Below the pieces are notes generated by a model. The model had not been told where the DNA came from. It did no database searches and saw only the letters and a program-made list of their open reading frames with translations. The position numbers and the translations under genes were made by a program. Below are positions 21,528 through 29,170 of a stretch of DNA of 38,036 bases, in pieces; the stretch's first letter is position 1; each line of letters opens with the position of its first letter. Source of the DNA: Methylomonas lenta (GTDB taxonomy: Bacteria > Pseudomonadota > Gammaproteobacteria > Methylococcales > Methylomonadaceae); assembly GCF_001644015.1 (NCBI RefSeq), contig NZ_LUUI01000147.1:1-38036 (forward strand), given 5' to 3'.

Positions 21528-21537
21528 ATGATTCTCA
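21523..21537. promoter_or_regulatory. Fur box upstream of the porin gene
   Basis: The 15-base sequence TGCAAATGATTCTCA, read as TGAGAATCATTTGCA on the coding strand, matches the 7-1-7 Fur consensus TGATAATNATTATCA at 6 of 7 and 5 of 7 half-site positions. It overlaps the -35 element, so Fe-Fur binding would block transcription. Confidence 0.75.
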
Positions 21538-21587
21538 TCAATATTAGTTTTTAAATAAATCCGCACTTTTTTACCCTACTCACAGCA

Positions 21588-21857
21588 TTATTTCTCTTCT
21601 GTCACCTGCGTGTTTCGAGTCGAAATTAAGCGTGCTTTATCAATACGTTTCATTTTTTTTATTTGCATCTCTAACTGCGCTGCTGAAGAATGGCAATGCC
21701 CTGTATCTAGGAAAACGATTTTTTGCGGTTGGCGGCTTCTAAAATATTTAGCCCCTTTGCCTGTCTGATGCTGGTGAAAACGTCGTTCCACATCAGTACT
21801 AATGCCCGTGTACAAACTATCATCACTGCATAAAATGATGTAGACCGACCAACTCAT
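21588..21857 (-). CDS. GIY-YIG domain protein (UPF0213/YhbQ type)
   Basis: This 89-aa single-domain protein carries the GIY-YIG nuclease fold: VYIILCSDDSLYTGISTDVERRFHQHQ at the start (the Y-Y/TG motif and the following Arg) and the Glu-bearing helix AAQLEMQIKKMKRIDKARLI. Length matches stand-alone UPF0213 proteins such as E. coli YhbQ, for which a role in DNA or RNA processing is not settled. It is the last gene of a minus-strand run with rnhA, 10 bases after the small membrane-protein gene. Confidence 0.9.
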   Translation of the reverse strand: MSWSVYIILCSDDSLYTGISTDVERRFHQHQTGKGAKYFRSRQPQKIVFLDTGHCHSSAAQLEMQIKKMKRIDKARLISTRNTQVTEEK

Positions 21858-21867
21858 TGTGACAGAA

Positions 21868-22143
21868 TCAAACTGAAGGTTTATTCAACCAGAAATTTAC
21901 CAGCGCAGCTGCAACTAAACCCACACTGATATATGCATATCGAACAATAAAAATCAGCAATCCACTTGAATTATGAATGGCCGCATCTTTGATGACTGGA
22001 GTAACGATTAAACTCCACAGTAAAGCGGTTAAAAAATAAACCACTACCCCCGAAACACCCCAGGAAACGGCAGAACGCCCTGAGCGCGCTGCGGTGCTAT
22101 AAAACCAAATAGCCACCAATGTGGCTGCGATAACTCCAATCAT
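21868..22143 (-). CDS. Small three-helix membrane protein, unrecognised
   Basis: The 91-aa protein is very hydrophobic with three predicted membrane helices at about residues 2-18, 27-49 and 60-86 (IFIVRYAYISVGLVAAALVN). There is no recognisable catalytic or binding motif. It lies 19 bases after rnhA and 10 bases before the GIY-YIG gene, so it is expressed with them, but no functional link is evident. The reading frame is supported by its close fit between neighbours and membrane-like composition. Confidence 0.7.
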   Translation of the reverse strand: MIGVIAATLVAIWFYSTAARSGRSAVSWGVSGVVVYFLTALLWSLIVTPVIKDAAIHNSSGLLIFIVRYAYISVGLVAAALVNFWLNKPSV

Positions 22144-22162
22144 AATGTCTACCTCGACTTGA

Positions 22163-22606
22163 TTATTTCCGACCTAATTGCTCAATCCCCTGGTTAGCCA
22201 GGCTATCGGCCCTCTCATTGCCATCAATACCCGCATGTCCTTTCACCCAAATCCATTCTATGCTGTGTCGCTGAATGGCAATATCCAGCCGCCGCCATAA
22301 GTCTTCATTTTTTACCGGTTTATTGCTTGCAGTTTTCCAGCCACGTTTTTTCCAGTTAATCATCCACTCGGTAATACCTTGTAACAGGTATTTAGAGTCC
22401 GTGTGTAACTTGACTGCACAAGACTTATTTAGTATCTCCAGAGCCTGGATTGCCGCCATCATCTCCATACGATTATTTGTCGTTTCCGACTCTCCGCCAC
22501 AAAACTCTTTTGCTTTTGCTTTATAGAGCATATAAACACCCCAGCCACCCGGACCAGGATTACCCTTACAAGCCCCATCGGTATATATCGTTACAATCTC
22601 AGTCAT
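22163..22606 (-). CDS. rnhA: Ribonuclease HI
   Basis: RNase HI degrades the RNA strand of RNA-DNA hybrids such as R-loops and primers. The 147-aa protein has the catalytic carboxylates in order: Asp in [17 protein letters not shown], Glu in [16 protein letters not shown], Asp in [12 protein letters not shown], and the last Asp in [18 protein letters not shown], along with the His of that motif. The basic handle region [19 protein letters not shown] is present. Length equals E. coli RnhA (155 aa) closely. It follows a yafS-like methyltransferase gene by 36 bases, part of the widespread mltD-yafS-rnhA neighbourhood; the usual dnaQ is missing. Confidence 0.97.
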   Translation of the reverse strand: MTEIVTIYTDGACKGNPGPGGWGVYMLYKAKAKEFCGGESETTNNRMEMMAAIQALEILNKSCAVKLHTDSKYLLQGITEWMINWKKRGWKTASNKPVKNEDLWRRLDIAIQRHSIEWIWVKGHAGIDGNERADSLANQGIEQLGRK

Positions 22607-22642
22607 GTTATTTGCTAGTATTTTGTAGATTCGGCTCCAACT

Positions 22643-23323
22643 CTATACAGTAGTCGCCAACTTGGATTTGCCTTGAGTAACAGGGGTAAGCGGGATGAAT
22701 GAATACTGTCTTTTGACTGCTTTAACACCATAAGCCATGGAAAAAAGACTCTTTGCAATGGATGTAAATCCACCCTGCTTAATAACAAAGCTATCCAAAC
22801 CAAATTCTGCCGTATTAAGCACTTCGAAATTCAGCAATTTAAGCCAATCCGTCACTCTAGACCGTGTCATAAAATGCGACCGCCAAGAATCGCTTAGTTT
22901 TATATCCAAAAAAAACTGAAAACGTAGATAAAGACTAATAGAATTAAAATTCAAAATCACCAGTTCACCACCGGGCTTTAACACCCGATGTACTTCACGC
23001 ATAGCCTGAAAACGATGCGCATCAAATTCCATCATATGCGGAATAATGACCAAATCCATAGACTCGGTTTGGATTGGCAAATTATAGGCCTTAGCATTGA
23101 TTTTTAAGGCGGCAGCATTGCCGACCCCTTTATCATCCAGAATTACATAATTTTGATATAGCGAACAATCGACGAATTCATCTTCCCAATCCAGCCCACC
23201 GATTTGCAGTTGTTTTTGCTTGCAGCTTACCGTTATACAGCGCTTCAAGTACTTAGCCTCCATGGTTTTCAACAACTTGCCGCGAGGCGTTTGATAAAGC
23301 GTAAATAAAAATTTTCTCTTCAT
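22643..23323 (-). CDS. YafS-like S-adenosylmethionine-dependent methyltransferase
   Basis: The 226-aa protein has the latter part of a class I methyltransferase fold: LPIQTESMDLVIIPHMMEF, REVHRVLKPGGELVILNFN and DWLKLLNFEVLNTAEFGLDS. The usual Gly-rich SAM loop is replaced by LQIGGLDWEDEF, as in the E. coli YafS family, whose target is unknown. The gene lies between mltD and rnhA, as yafS does in enteric bacteria, which supports orthology. It is transcribed away from mltD and probably heads the rnhA run. Confidence 0.88.
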   Translation of the reverse strand: MKRKFLFTLYQTPRGKLLKTMEAKYLKRCITVSCKQKQLQIGGLDWEDEFVDCSLYQNYVILDDKGVGNAAALKINAKAYNLPIQTESMDLVIIPHMMEFDAHRFQAMREVHRVLKPGGELVILNFNSISLYLRFQFFLDIKLSDSWRSHFMTRSRVTDWLKLLNFEVLNTAEFGLDSFVIKQGGFTSIAKSLFSMAYGVKAVKRQYSFIPLTPVTQGKSKLATTV

Positions 23324-23407
23324 TGACTACTGCCCTGGCAAAGGATTGTTAGCACTACAAGCTAAGCCATGTTAGCATTTAATCTTTTTATTTTAAGAGT
23401 AAAGACA

Positions 23408-25000
23408 ATGCCCCGCTCATTTTCCAAAAAAACGGCCCGACATCTGTCCTATCTGCTACCGATATTACTAGCAACCGGCTGTAGCCAAACAGGCCCTAAA
23501 GAGCCGTTGTCACAAACTTCTAGCAGTAAATTTTCAGTTTTCACCCGCAAACATCATGTTGAAAATGAGTCTTCTAAAGATCATGCAACCGTTTGGGATC
23601 GCTTACTTTCACTTTACTCTTTACCTGAGATTGATAATGTCAGGATAGATCGCGAAATAAATTTTTATCTAAAAAATCCAAATTATCTGGCCCGTGTGCA
23701 GCAGCGGGCAGAACCTTATCTATTTTTTATTCTTAACGAAATCGAAGCCAAAAATATCCCCGGTGAATTAGCGTTGTTACCTGTAGTAGAAAGCGCATTC
23801 AGACCAGACGCCGAATCACCTGCCCAAGCATCCGGTCTGTGGCAGTTTATTCCGCCAACGGGTCGCGAATATGGTTTAGAGCAAAATAGTTGGTACGACG
23901 GCCGCCGCGACGTCATCGAATCCACCCAAGCCGCTACCACCTTTCTAAAACAACTGAGCTCAGAATTTAACAACGACTGGTTGTTAGCTTTGGCCTCCTA
24001 TAATGCGGGTGCCGGCAACATCAAGCATGCCATCGACAAAAATATCAGCCGCGGCCAACCTACCGATTACTGGTCGCTAGACTTAAACAGCGAGACCGCT
24101 GCCTATGTTCCAAGACTACTGGCAATTGCTAAAATCTTCGCTAACCCGGAAAAATACAACGTCAATCTGCATCACATTGCCAACGAACCCTATTTCGAAT
24201 TGGTTGATGTTAAATCTCAGATCGACTTGGGCAAGGCAGCCGAAATGGCTCAAACACCAGTGGATGACTTTCTAAAACTTAATCCGGCCTTTAATCGCTG
24301 GAGTACCGCGCCAAATGGCCCACATCGCTTATTGATCCCAATTGAAAAAGCCGATCACTTCAAAGAAAAACTGGCTGATTTGGCAAACCACGAATTAATC
24401 AAATGGGAACATCATACGGTTGGTAAAAAAGAAACCCTGAAAACCATCGCCCGAAGTCATCACGCAACAATTGAACAAATTTTGCAGGTTAATCATTTAG
24501 ATAATGACAACGCGGTGGCACAGGGCAAAACCTTGCTGATTCCGGTCTCGTTTCAATCAATCAAAGGCCAACAGGAACCTCAAGTAACTGAGGTGGCTGA
24601 AGCAGCAAAACCCAAAGAGCCTGCGAAAGTTCACGTTAGCAAACAAACTTACACTGTCAAAAAAGGCGATACGTTATGGAGCATTTCACAGCACTTTTCC
24701 GTTGACAAAGATGACGTCCTAAGCTGGAACAAACTATCCAGTAAATCAGCCTTGAAATCGGGACAAAAACTAACCATCAGAAGCACGGGTGGCAATATCC
24801 AAGTGGCATCCACCGCGCCTAGCTTCAAACACATCAACTATACCGTTAAAGCTGGCGACACCTTGTCAGAAATCTCCAGAAAATTCCATGTAGACGTTAC
24901 TGAGCTGCGCAAATGGAATAAAGTGCCTAAAAACCGTGCAAATATCCAACCGGGTACTAAATTAAAAATCACCATTGAAGCAGGCAACTCTTCTTCATAA
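23408..25000 (+). CDS. mltD: Membrane-bound lytic murein transglycosylase D with three LysM repeats
   Basis: MltD is an outer-membrane lipoprotein that cleaves glycan strands of peptidoglycan to 1,6-anhydro-muropeptides. I start it at the ATG at 23408 (530 aa), with AAGAG 8 bases upstream; an earlier ATG at 23369 adds 13 residues and lacks such a site. The lipobox LLATGC lies in the signal peptide. The SLT domain has the catalytic Glu in VVESAFRPDAESPAQASGLWQF, then RRDVIESTQAATTFL and LASYNAGAGNI. Three LysM repeats follow (HTVGKKETLKTIA, YTVKKGDTLWSIS, YTVKAGDTLSEIS). The enzyme is convergent in function with amgK/murU recycling encoded downstream. Confidence 0.95.
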   Translation: MPRSFSKKTARHLSYLLPILLATGCSQTGPKEPLSQTSSSKFSVFTRKHHVENESSKDHATVWDRLLSLYSLPEIDNVRIDREINFYLKNPNYLARVQQRAEPYLFFILNEIEAKNIPGELALLPVVESAFRPDAESPAQASGLWQFIPPTGREYGLEQNSWYDGRRDVIESTQAATTFLKQLSSEFNNDWLLALASYNAGAGNIKHAIDKNISRGQPTDYWSLDLNSETAAYVPRLLAIAKIFANPEKYNVNLHHIANEPYFELVDVKSQIDLGKAAEMAQTPVDDFLKLNPAFNRWSTAPNGPHRLLIPIEKADHFKEKLADLANHELIKWEHHTVGKKETLKTIARSHHATIEQILQVNHLDNDNAVAQGKTLLIPVSFQSIKGQQEPQVTEVAEAAKPKEPAKVHVSKQTYTVKKGDTLWSISQHFSVDKDDVLSWNKLSSKSALKSGQKLTIRSTGGNIQVASTAPSFKHINYTVKAGDTLSEISRKFHVDVTELRKWNKVPKNRANIQPGTKLKITIEAGNSSS

Positions 25001-25027
25001 GTAACCCCAGATCCTTATTTTTCATAT

Positions 25028-25064
25028 AAAAAGCCGTAGCCATGTTTTCTGACTACGGCTTTTT
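25028..25064. terminator. Strong bidirectional intrinsic terminator after mltD
   Basis: AAAAAGCCGTAG (25028-25039) and CTACGGCTTTTT (25053-25064) make a perfect 12-bp stem with a 13-base loop, A-tract on the left and T-tract on the right, 28 bases past the mltD stop. It separates mltD from relA. Confidence 0.9.
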
Positions 25065-25193
25065 GTCTGAGCTTAAGCTGTTTTTCTCAAGAAAAACCTC
25101 TCAATCCAGTATTTTCTATTTATTAAGCAAAAAGCTCGCTAACTGCTTTTTACTTTAAAGCACGTTTTACTGTTCCTGCTTTACAATTAAGAC

Positions 25194-27314
25194 ATGGAAA
25201 ATAATACCCGCATAGCAAAATCGCTGTTCCCTGCATTATCCGCTGCCGACCTTTTGCAAGTCAGCCATGCCATGTCACTGGTAGAGCTAGCCTGTGAAAA
25301 CAACCCAGAGCTTAGAGATAGCCCTCGACCTAAAGGCATTGATGTTGCCAGCATCTTGACGACCGTGCATATTGATTTACATTCCATTTTAACCGCTTTA
25401 CTAAGCGACTCCCGCCTTGAAGGGGTATTGAATGAGGCGGCGATCACCGCGCAATTCGGACCAGTGGTCGCTGCCTTAGTCAAGGATGTGAACTGGCTGA
25501 ATAAAATTAATATTTACAGCCCGGAGATGGCTAACCAGCCCAACCAGTCTGAAATTTTACGTCGCATGCTGCTGGCAATGACGCATGACGTGCGTGCAGT
25601 ATTGATCAAGCTGGCATTCCGTATCCAGCGTCTACGGGGTTTAAACCAGGAGAATACAGACATTCGCCGCTTCATTGCCCGCGAAACCCTGGATATTTAT
25701 GCACCGCTCGCCAATCGTCTGGGTATTAGTCAATTCAAATGGGAACTGGAAGATCTGGCTTTTCGCAGCCTGAAACCCGAGCAATATCTCAGCATTGTTG
25801 ACTCACTAGCCAGCAAACGCATTCACCGTGAGTCTTGCATCGATACCTTTCTTCAAGACTTACGACTGGCTCTGGACGAACATAGCATAAACGCCAAAGT
25901 CTATGGTCGCCCCAAACATATTTACAGCATCTACTGCAAAATGCGCCGTAAAAAGCTAGCCATCGAGGAGCTTTACGACCTGTTAGCCGTCCGCGTGATT
26001 GTGGATGACTTGACTGCCTGTTACACCGTACTGGGGCTTGCGCACAGTAAATGGCAATATATCCCTAAAGAATTTGACGATTACATCGCCAACCCTAAAG
26101 AAAACGGCTATCAATCGCTGCACACTGTGGTGCTGGATAAGCAAGGCAATCGTATAGAAATCCAGATTCGCACCCAGACCATGCACGAATTTGCCGAACT
26201 GGGGGTTGCCGCCCACTGGCTGTATAAAGAAGGTGGCAAACATAATACCGCTTCAGAAAAAAACATTACCTCGCTCCGACTTTTGTTGGAAGATCGCGGC
26301 CATGACAATCTGCTGGAAAGCTTTCATACCGAATTATTCTCAGACCGAGTATTTGTATTGACGCCTACCGGCAATCTGGTTGACCTCGTCAAAGGTGCTA
26401 CGCCGTTGGACTTTGCTTACGCCATTCATACCGAAATTGGTCATGGCTGCCGTGGCGCTAAAATCAACGGTCAAATCAAACCGTTGACTTACGCGTTAAA
26501 GTCCGGCGAGCAAGTCGAAATCATCACCACCAAAAATGGCCAACCCAGTCATAACTGGCTGGACCCCAATTTGGGTTACTTAAAAACCCCACGCGCGGTC
26601 AGTAAAGTCAAAAGCTGGTTCAAACAACAGCAACTCAGCGATAACATTGCCGCCGGCAAAAGCCTGTTAGACAAGGAATACAAACGCTTAGGGATAAAAC
26701 ACGTCGAATTAAACGACCTGCTGAAACATTTCAAAATGCCCGATGCCGAGCATTTTTATCAAGCACTGGGGCGGGGCGACATCAACAACCGTCAATTGGC
26801 CGGCGCATTAAAAATTCCGGAACTGACGCCAATATCATTCAAACTGTCAGCGCCCAAAAACAACAATCAATCCAGCGTCATAGTGGCCGACATGGACAAC
26901 GTCGTCACCACTTTGGCACATTGCTGCTCACCAGTCAGCGGCGACCACATCATCGGCTATATCTCACATAGACGAGGCATCACAATACATCGCAATGACT
27001 GTGAAAATATTTTGCATTTATCGCCAGAGCAGCAAGCCCAACTGATTACTGCCGAGTGGAGCGGTGGCCATCAGGTCCATCATATCGTCCCCATCATTAT
27101 CCAGGCATTGGATGCGCAAAACCTGCTCAACGATGTATCACAACAATTAACCGCCGCCAAAGTCAACATCACAGACGCGGCATTAAAAACACACGCCGAT
27201 TCATCCGCTACCCTGAAACTGAGCATTCAAGTCAAAAACACTGAACAACTCAGCCTAGTGCTATCACGCATCAGCCAATTACCCAATATCCTGGAAGTCA
27301 TACGCAAACATTAA
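25194..27314 (+). CDS. relA: GTP pyrophosphokinase (ppGpp synthetase) RelA, hydrolase-inactive type
   Basis: RelA makes (p)ppGpp on stalled ribosomes during amino-acid starvation. The 706-aa protein has a degenerate HD domain: the His-Asp pair needed for ppGpp hydrolysis is Ser-Asp (LLSDSRLEG, near residue 74), as expected of RelA and not SpoT. The synthetase domain has YGRPKHIYSIYCKMRRK, EFDDYIANPKENGYQSLHTVV and EIQIRTQTMHEFAELGVAAHW. Then come the TGS domain (VFVLTPTGNLVDLVKGATPLDFAY, near residue 385), the Cys/His-rich domain (LAHCCSPVSGDHIIGY) and a C-terminal ACT domain. E. coli RelA is 744 aa. It is not beside mazG or rlmD here. Confidence 0.93.
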   Translation: MENNTRIAKSLFPALSAADLLQVSHAMSLVELACENNPELRDSPRPKGIDVASILTTVHIDLHSILTALLSDSRLEGVLNEAAITAQFGPVVAALVKDVNWLNKINIYSPEMANQPNQSEILRRMLLAMTHDVRAVLIKLAFRIQRLRGLNQENTDIRRFIARETLDIYAPLANRLGISQFKWELEDLAFRSLKPEQYLSIVDSLASKRIHRESCIDTFLQDLRLALDEHSINAKVYGRPKHIYSIYCKMRRKKLAIEELYDLLAVRVIVDDLTACYTVLGLAHSKWQYIPKEFDDYIANPKENGYQSLHTVVLDKQGNRIEIQIRTQTMHEFAELGVAAHWLYKEGGKHNTASEKNITSLRLLLEDRGHDNLLESFHTELFSDRVFVLTPTGNLVDLVKGATPLDFAYAIHTEIGHGCRGAKINGQIKPLTYALKSGEQVEIITTKNGQPSHNWLDPNLGYLKTPRAVSKVKSWFKQQQLSDNIAAGKSLLDKEYKRLGIKHVELNDLLKHFKMPDAEHFYQALGRGDINNRQLAGALKIPELTPISFKLSAPKNNNQSSVIVADMDNVVTTLAHCCSPVSGDHIIGYISHRRGITIHRNDCENILHLSPEQQAQLITAEWSGGHQVHHIVPIIIQALDAQNLLNDVSQQLTAAKVNITDAALKTHADSSATLKLSIQVKNTEQLSLVLSRISQLPNILEVIRKH

Positions 27315-27335
27315 GACCCAACAAAATCACCTGAC

Positions 27336-27392
27336 TGACTGCTCTGACGATGACATTATGAGAGGCCATACACCCTCTGAGTAGTGCAGTCA
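27336..27392. terminator. Possible hairpin between convergent relA and murU
   Basis: TGACTGC (27336-27342) and GCAGTCA (27386-27392) can pair around an inner GAGG/CCCTC stem, and CATTATG/CATAATG (27354-27360, 27398-27404) is a competing inverted repeat. It lies in the 91-base gap between convergent genes. No T-run makes this an uncertain terminator. Confidence 0.3.
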
Positions 27393-27405
27393 TCCTGCAT
27401 AATGC

Positions 27406-28080
27406 TTAAGCTGGCAAACTGAATCTGTCTGAAATTTGCTGTAATCGTTGCGGCGTACCAATATCCAGCCAAAGTCCATCAAAATACTCGCCACTGACTT
27501 TGTCTTGCTGAATAGCCTGATTTAATATCGGCCGAAGTTTTAAAGGCCGGTCAGCTGAAACATCGGCAAATAAAACCGGATGATAGACACCAATACCACT
27601 AAATGTCAGCTTTTCTGCGCCATGCTGCGACAACCTCCCCTGAGCATCCAAAGCAAAATCACCTTGTGGATGATGCGGTGGATTTTCGATTAACACCAGA
27701 TGCGCCAAATCGACCGCTTTATGCTGTAAATGCGCTAATGGATAATCGAAAATAATGTCGGCATTAACCACTAAAAACGCATCATTACCCAATAATGGCA
27801 AGGCTTTGGCGATGCCACCGGCGGTTTCCAATGCCATATCGCCTTCGTCGGAATAATTAATTTCAACCTGCCAACGTTTACCATCGCCGCAAAAATCTTT
27901 AATCTGCTGACCAAGATAGGCCACATTAATCACGATGTCGTTAAAGCCAGCTTTTGCCAGATTTTCCAGGCTGTATTCAATTAAGGCTTTGCCTGCGACC
28001 GGCAATAAGGGTTTGGGTGTCACATCAGTCAACGGTCGCATACGTTCGCCGCGACCCGCGGCTAGTATCATGGCTTTCAT
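27406..28080 (-). CDS. murU: N-acetylmuramate alpha-1-phosphate uridylyltransferase
   Basis: MurU converts MurNAc-1-phosphate and UTP to UDP-MurNAc in a peptidoglycan recycling shortcut that bypasses MurA. The 224-aa protein has the sugar-nucleotidyltransferase start MKAMILAAGRGERMRPLTDV and PKPLLPVAGKALIEYSL, then VVNADIIFDYPL (metal-binding Asp) and FSGIGVYHP. Sequence alone could also fit other sugar-1-phosphate nucleotidyltransferases, but the ATGA overlap with the amgK-type kinase gene identifies the pair. The pathway is found in pseudomonads and many Gram-negatives and gives intrinsic fosfomycin tolerance where studied. Confidence 0.92.
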   Translation of the reverse strand: MKAMILAAGRGERMRPLTDVTPKPLLPVAGKALIEYSLENLAKAGFNDIVINVAYLGQQIKDFCGDGKRWQVEINYSDEGDMALETAGGIAKALPLLGNDAFLVVNADIIFDYPLAHLQHKAVDLAHLVLIENPPHHPQGDFALDAQGRLSQHGAEKLTFSGIGVYHPVLFADVSADRPLKLRPILNQAIQQDKVSGEYFDGLWLDIGTPQRLQQISDRFSLPA

Positions 28081-29078
28081 AATTTTGTTTGATAAACAGG
28101 CACTACCTGTTGTTGCAGAAAATTTTTAAAATCCGTCAACTCAGGATAAAGCTCACAGACGTCAAGGACATAGCTCATGGTACGTGGAATATCTGCCAGA
28201 TAGGTGGATTTTCCGTCACGCAAATGCAAGCGAGCAAAAATACCCATTGCCTTCAAATGACGCTGCAAACCCATAAGATCAAACCAGCGTTTGAATTGCG
28301 TAAGCTCGACCGCTAACATACCGGCCTGGACCAGTCGATAATAGTACTGCGTCATCCAGTCATCGACACTTTCCTGCGGCCAGCGAATATAACAGTCGCG
28401 CAATAATGACACCAAATCGTAAGTAATAGGACCAATCACCGCATCCTGAAAATCAATGATGCCTGGCACACCACTATCCAGCAGCATCAAATTCCGCGAA
28501 TGGAAATCTCGATGCACACAAACCAGCGGTTGCTGCAAAGCCGAGTCAACCAATAGTTCGTCAACGCTTTGCCGCACAGATATAGGCAAAACAATGCCTA
28601 ATAGTTGCTGCAAAAACCAATCATAAAAGATGCTTAACTCCCGTTTCAGCAGCGCTGCATCATATACAGGCAATAAAGCACTTTTAATATCGACATTGCT
28701 TTGTAATCCAAATAAACTGGCCATTGCGGATTGATATAAAGTATCGGCATTGTCTGGCTGCAAACCATCCAGATAACTTTTACAGCCAAAATCCTCCAGC
28801 AGCAAAAAACCTTGCACTAAATTTTGCTGAAAAACAGCTGGCACATGAACCTGTGCCTGTTTAAACAAAGCGGCCAGGCGAATAAACGGCTCGGTGGCTT
28901 CTTTGTCCGGCGGCGCATCCATCACAATTTGACAGCCTTCATTGTGTGTCACACGAAAATAGCGCCTGAAACTGGCGTCGCTAGAGGCAGGTTCGATAGC
29001 TTGAACCTGAAGGTTAAGCTCCTCGGTTAGCCATTTTAAAAGCAATTGAGCACGCTGATCTGAACTGGAGTAGTACAT
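28077..29078 (-). CDS. amgK: N-acetylmuramate/N-acetylglucosamine anomeric kinase
   Basis: AmgK phosphorylates the C1 hydroxyl of MurNAc and GlcNAc, supplying MurU. The 333-aa protein has the aminoglycoside phosphotransferase/choline-kinase fold: EPASSDASFRRYFRV (glycine-rich region) and LLLEDFG near residue 115, the Brenner loop VCVHRDFHSRNLM with catalytic Asp near residue 192, and the metal-binding GIIDFQDAVIGP. Length matches the family. It overlaps murU by four bases and is divergent from lptD, the same arrangement as in Pseudomonas, which supports the assignment. Confidence 0.93.
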   Translation of the reverse strand: MYYSSSDQRAQLLLKWLTEELNLQVQAIEPASSDASFRRYFRVTHNEGCQIVMDAPPDKEATEPFIRLAALFKQAQVHVPAVFQQNLVQGFLLLEDFGCKSYLDGLQPDNADTLYQSAMASLFGLQSNVDIKSALLPVYDAALLKRELSIFYDWFLQQLLGIVLPISVRQSVDELLVDSALQQPLVCVHRDFHSRNLMLLDSGVPGIIDFQDAVIGPITYDLVSLLRDCYIRWPQESVDDWMTQYYYRLVQAGMLAVELTQFKRWFDLMGLQRHLKAMGIFARLHLRDGKSTYLADIPRTMSYVLDVCELYPELTDFKNFLQQQVVPVYQTKL

Positions 29079-29170
29079 TAGTTATTAACTGAGAAGCAAC
29101 CTAAGGTAAAATGGCAGAGCATTTTATTCGATTTCCATTCCGCTAAGTTAATTTAGCCGCCAGCCTCGAT

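Noticed and set aside
25194-27314. Calling the RSH protein SpoT
   Set aside because: The HD hydrolase pair is lost (Ser-Asp), and domain order and length fit RelA.
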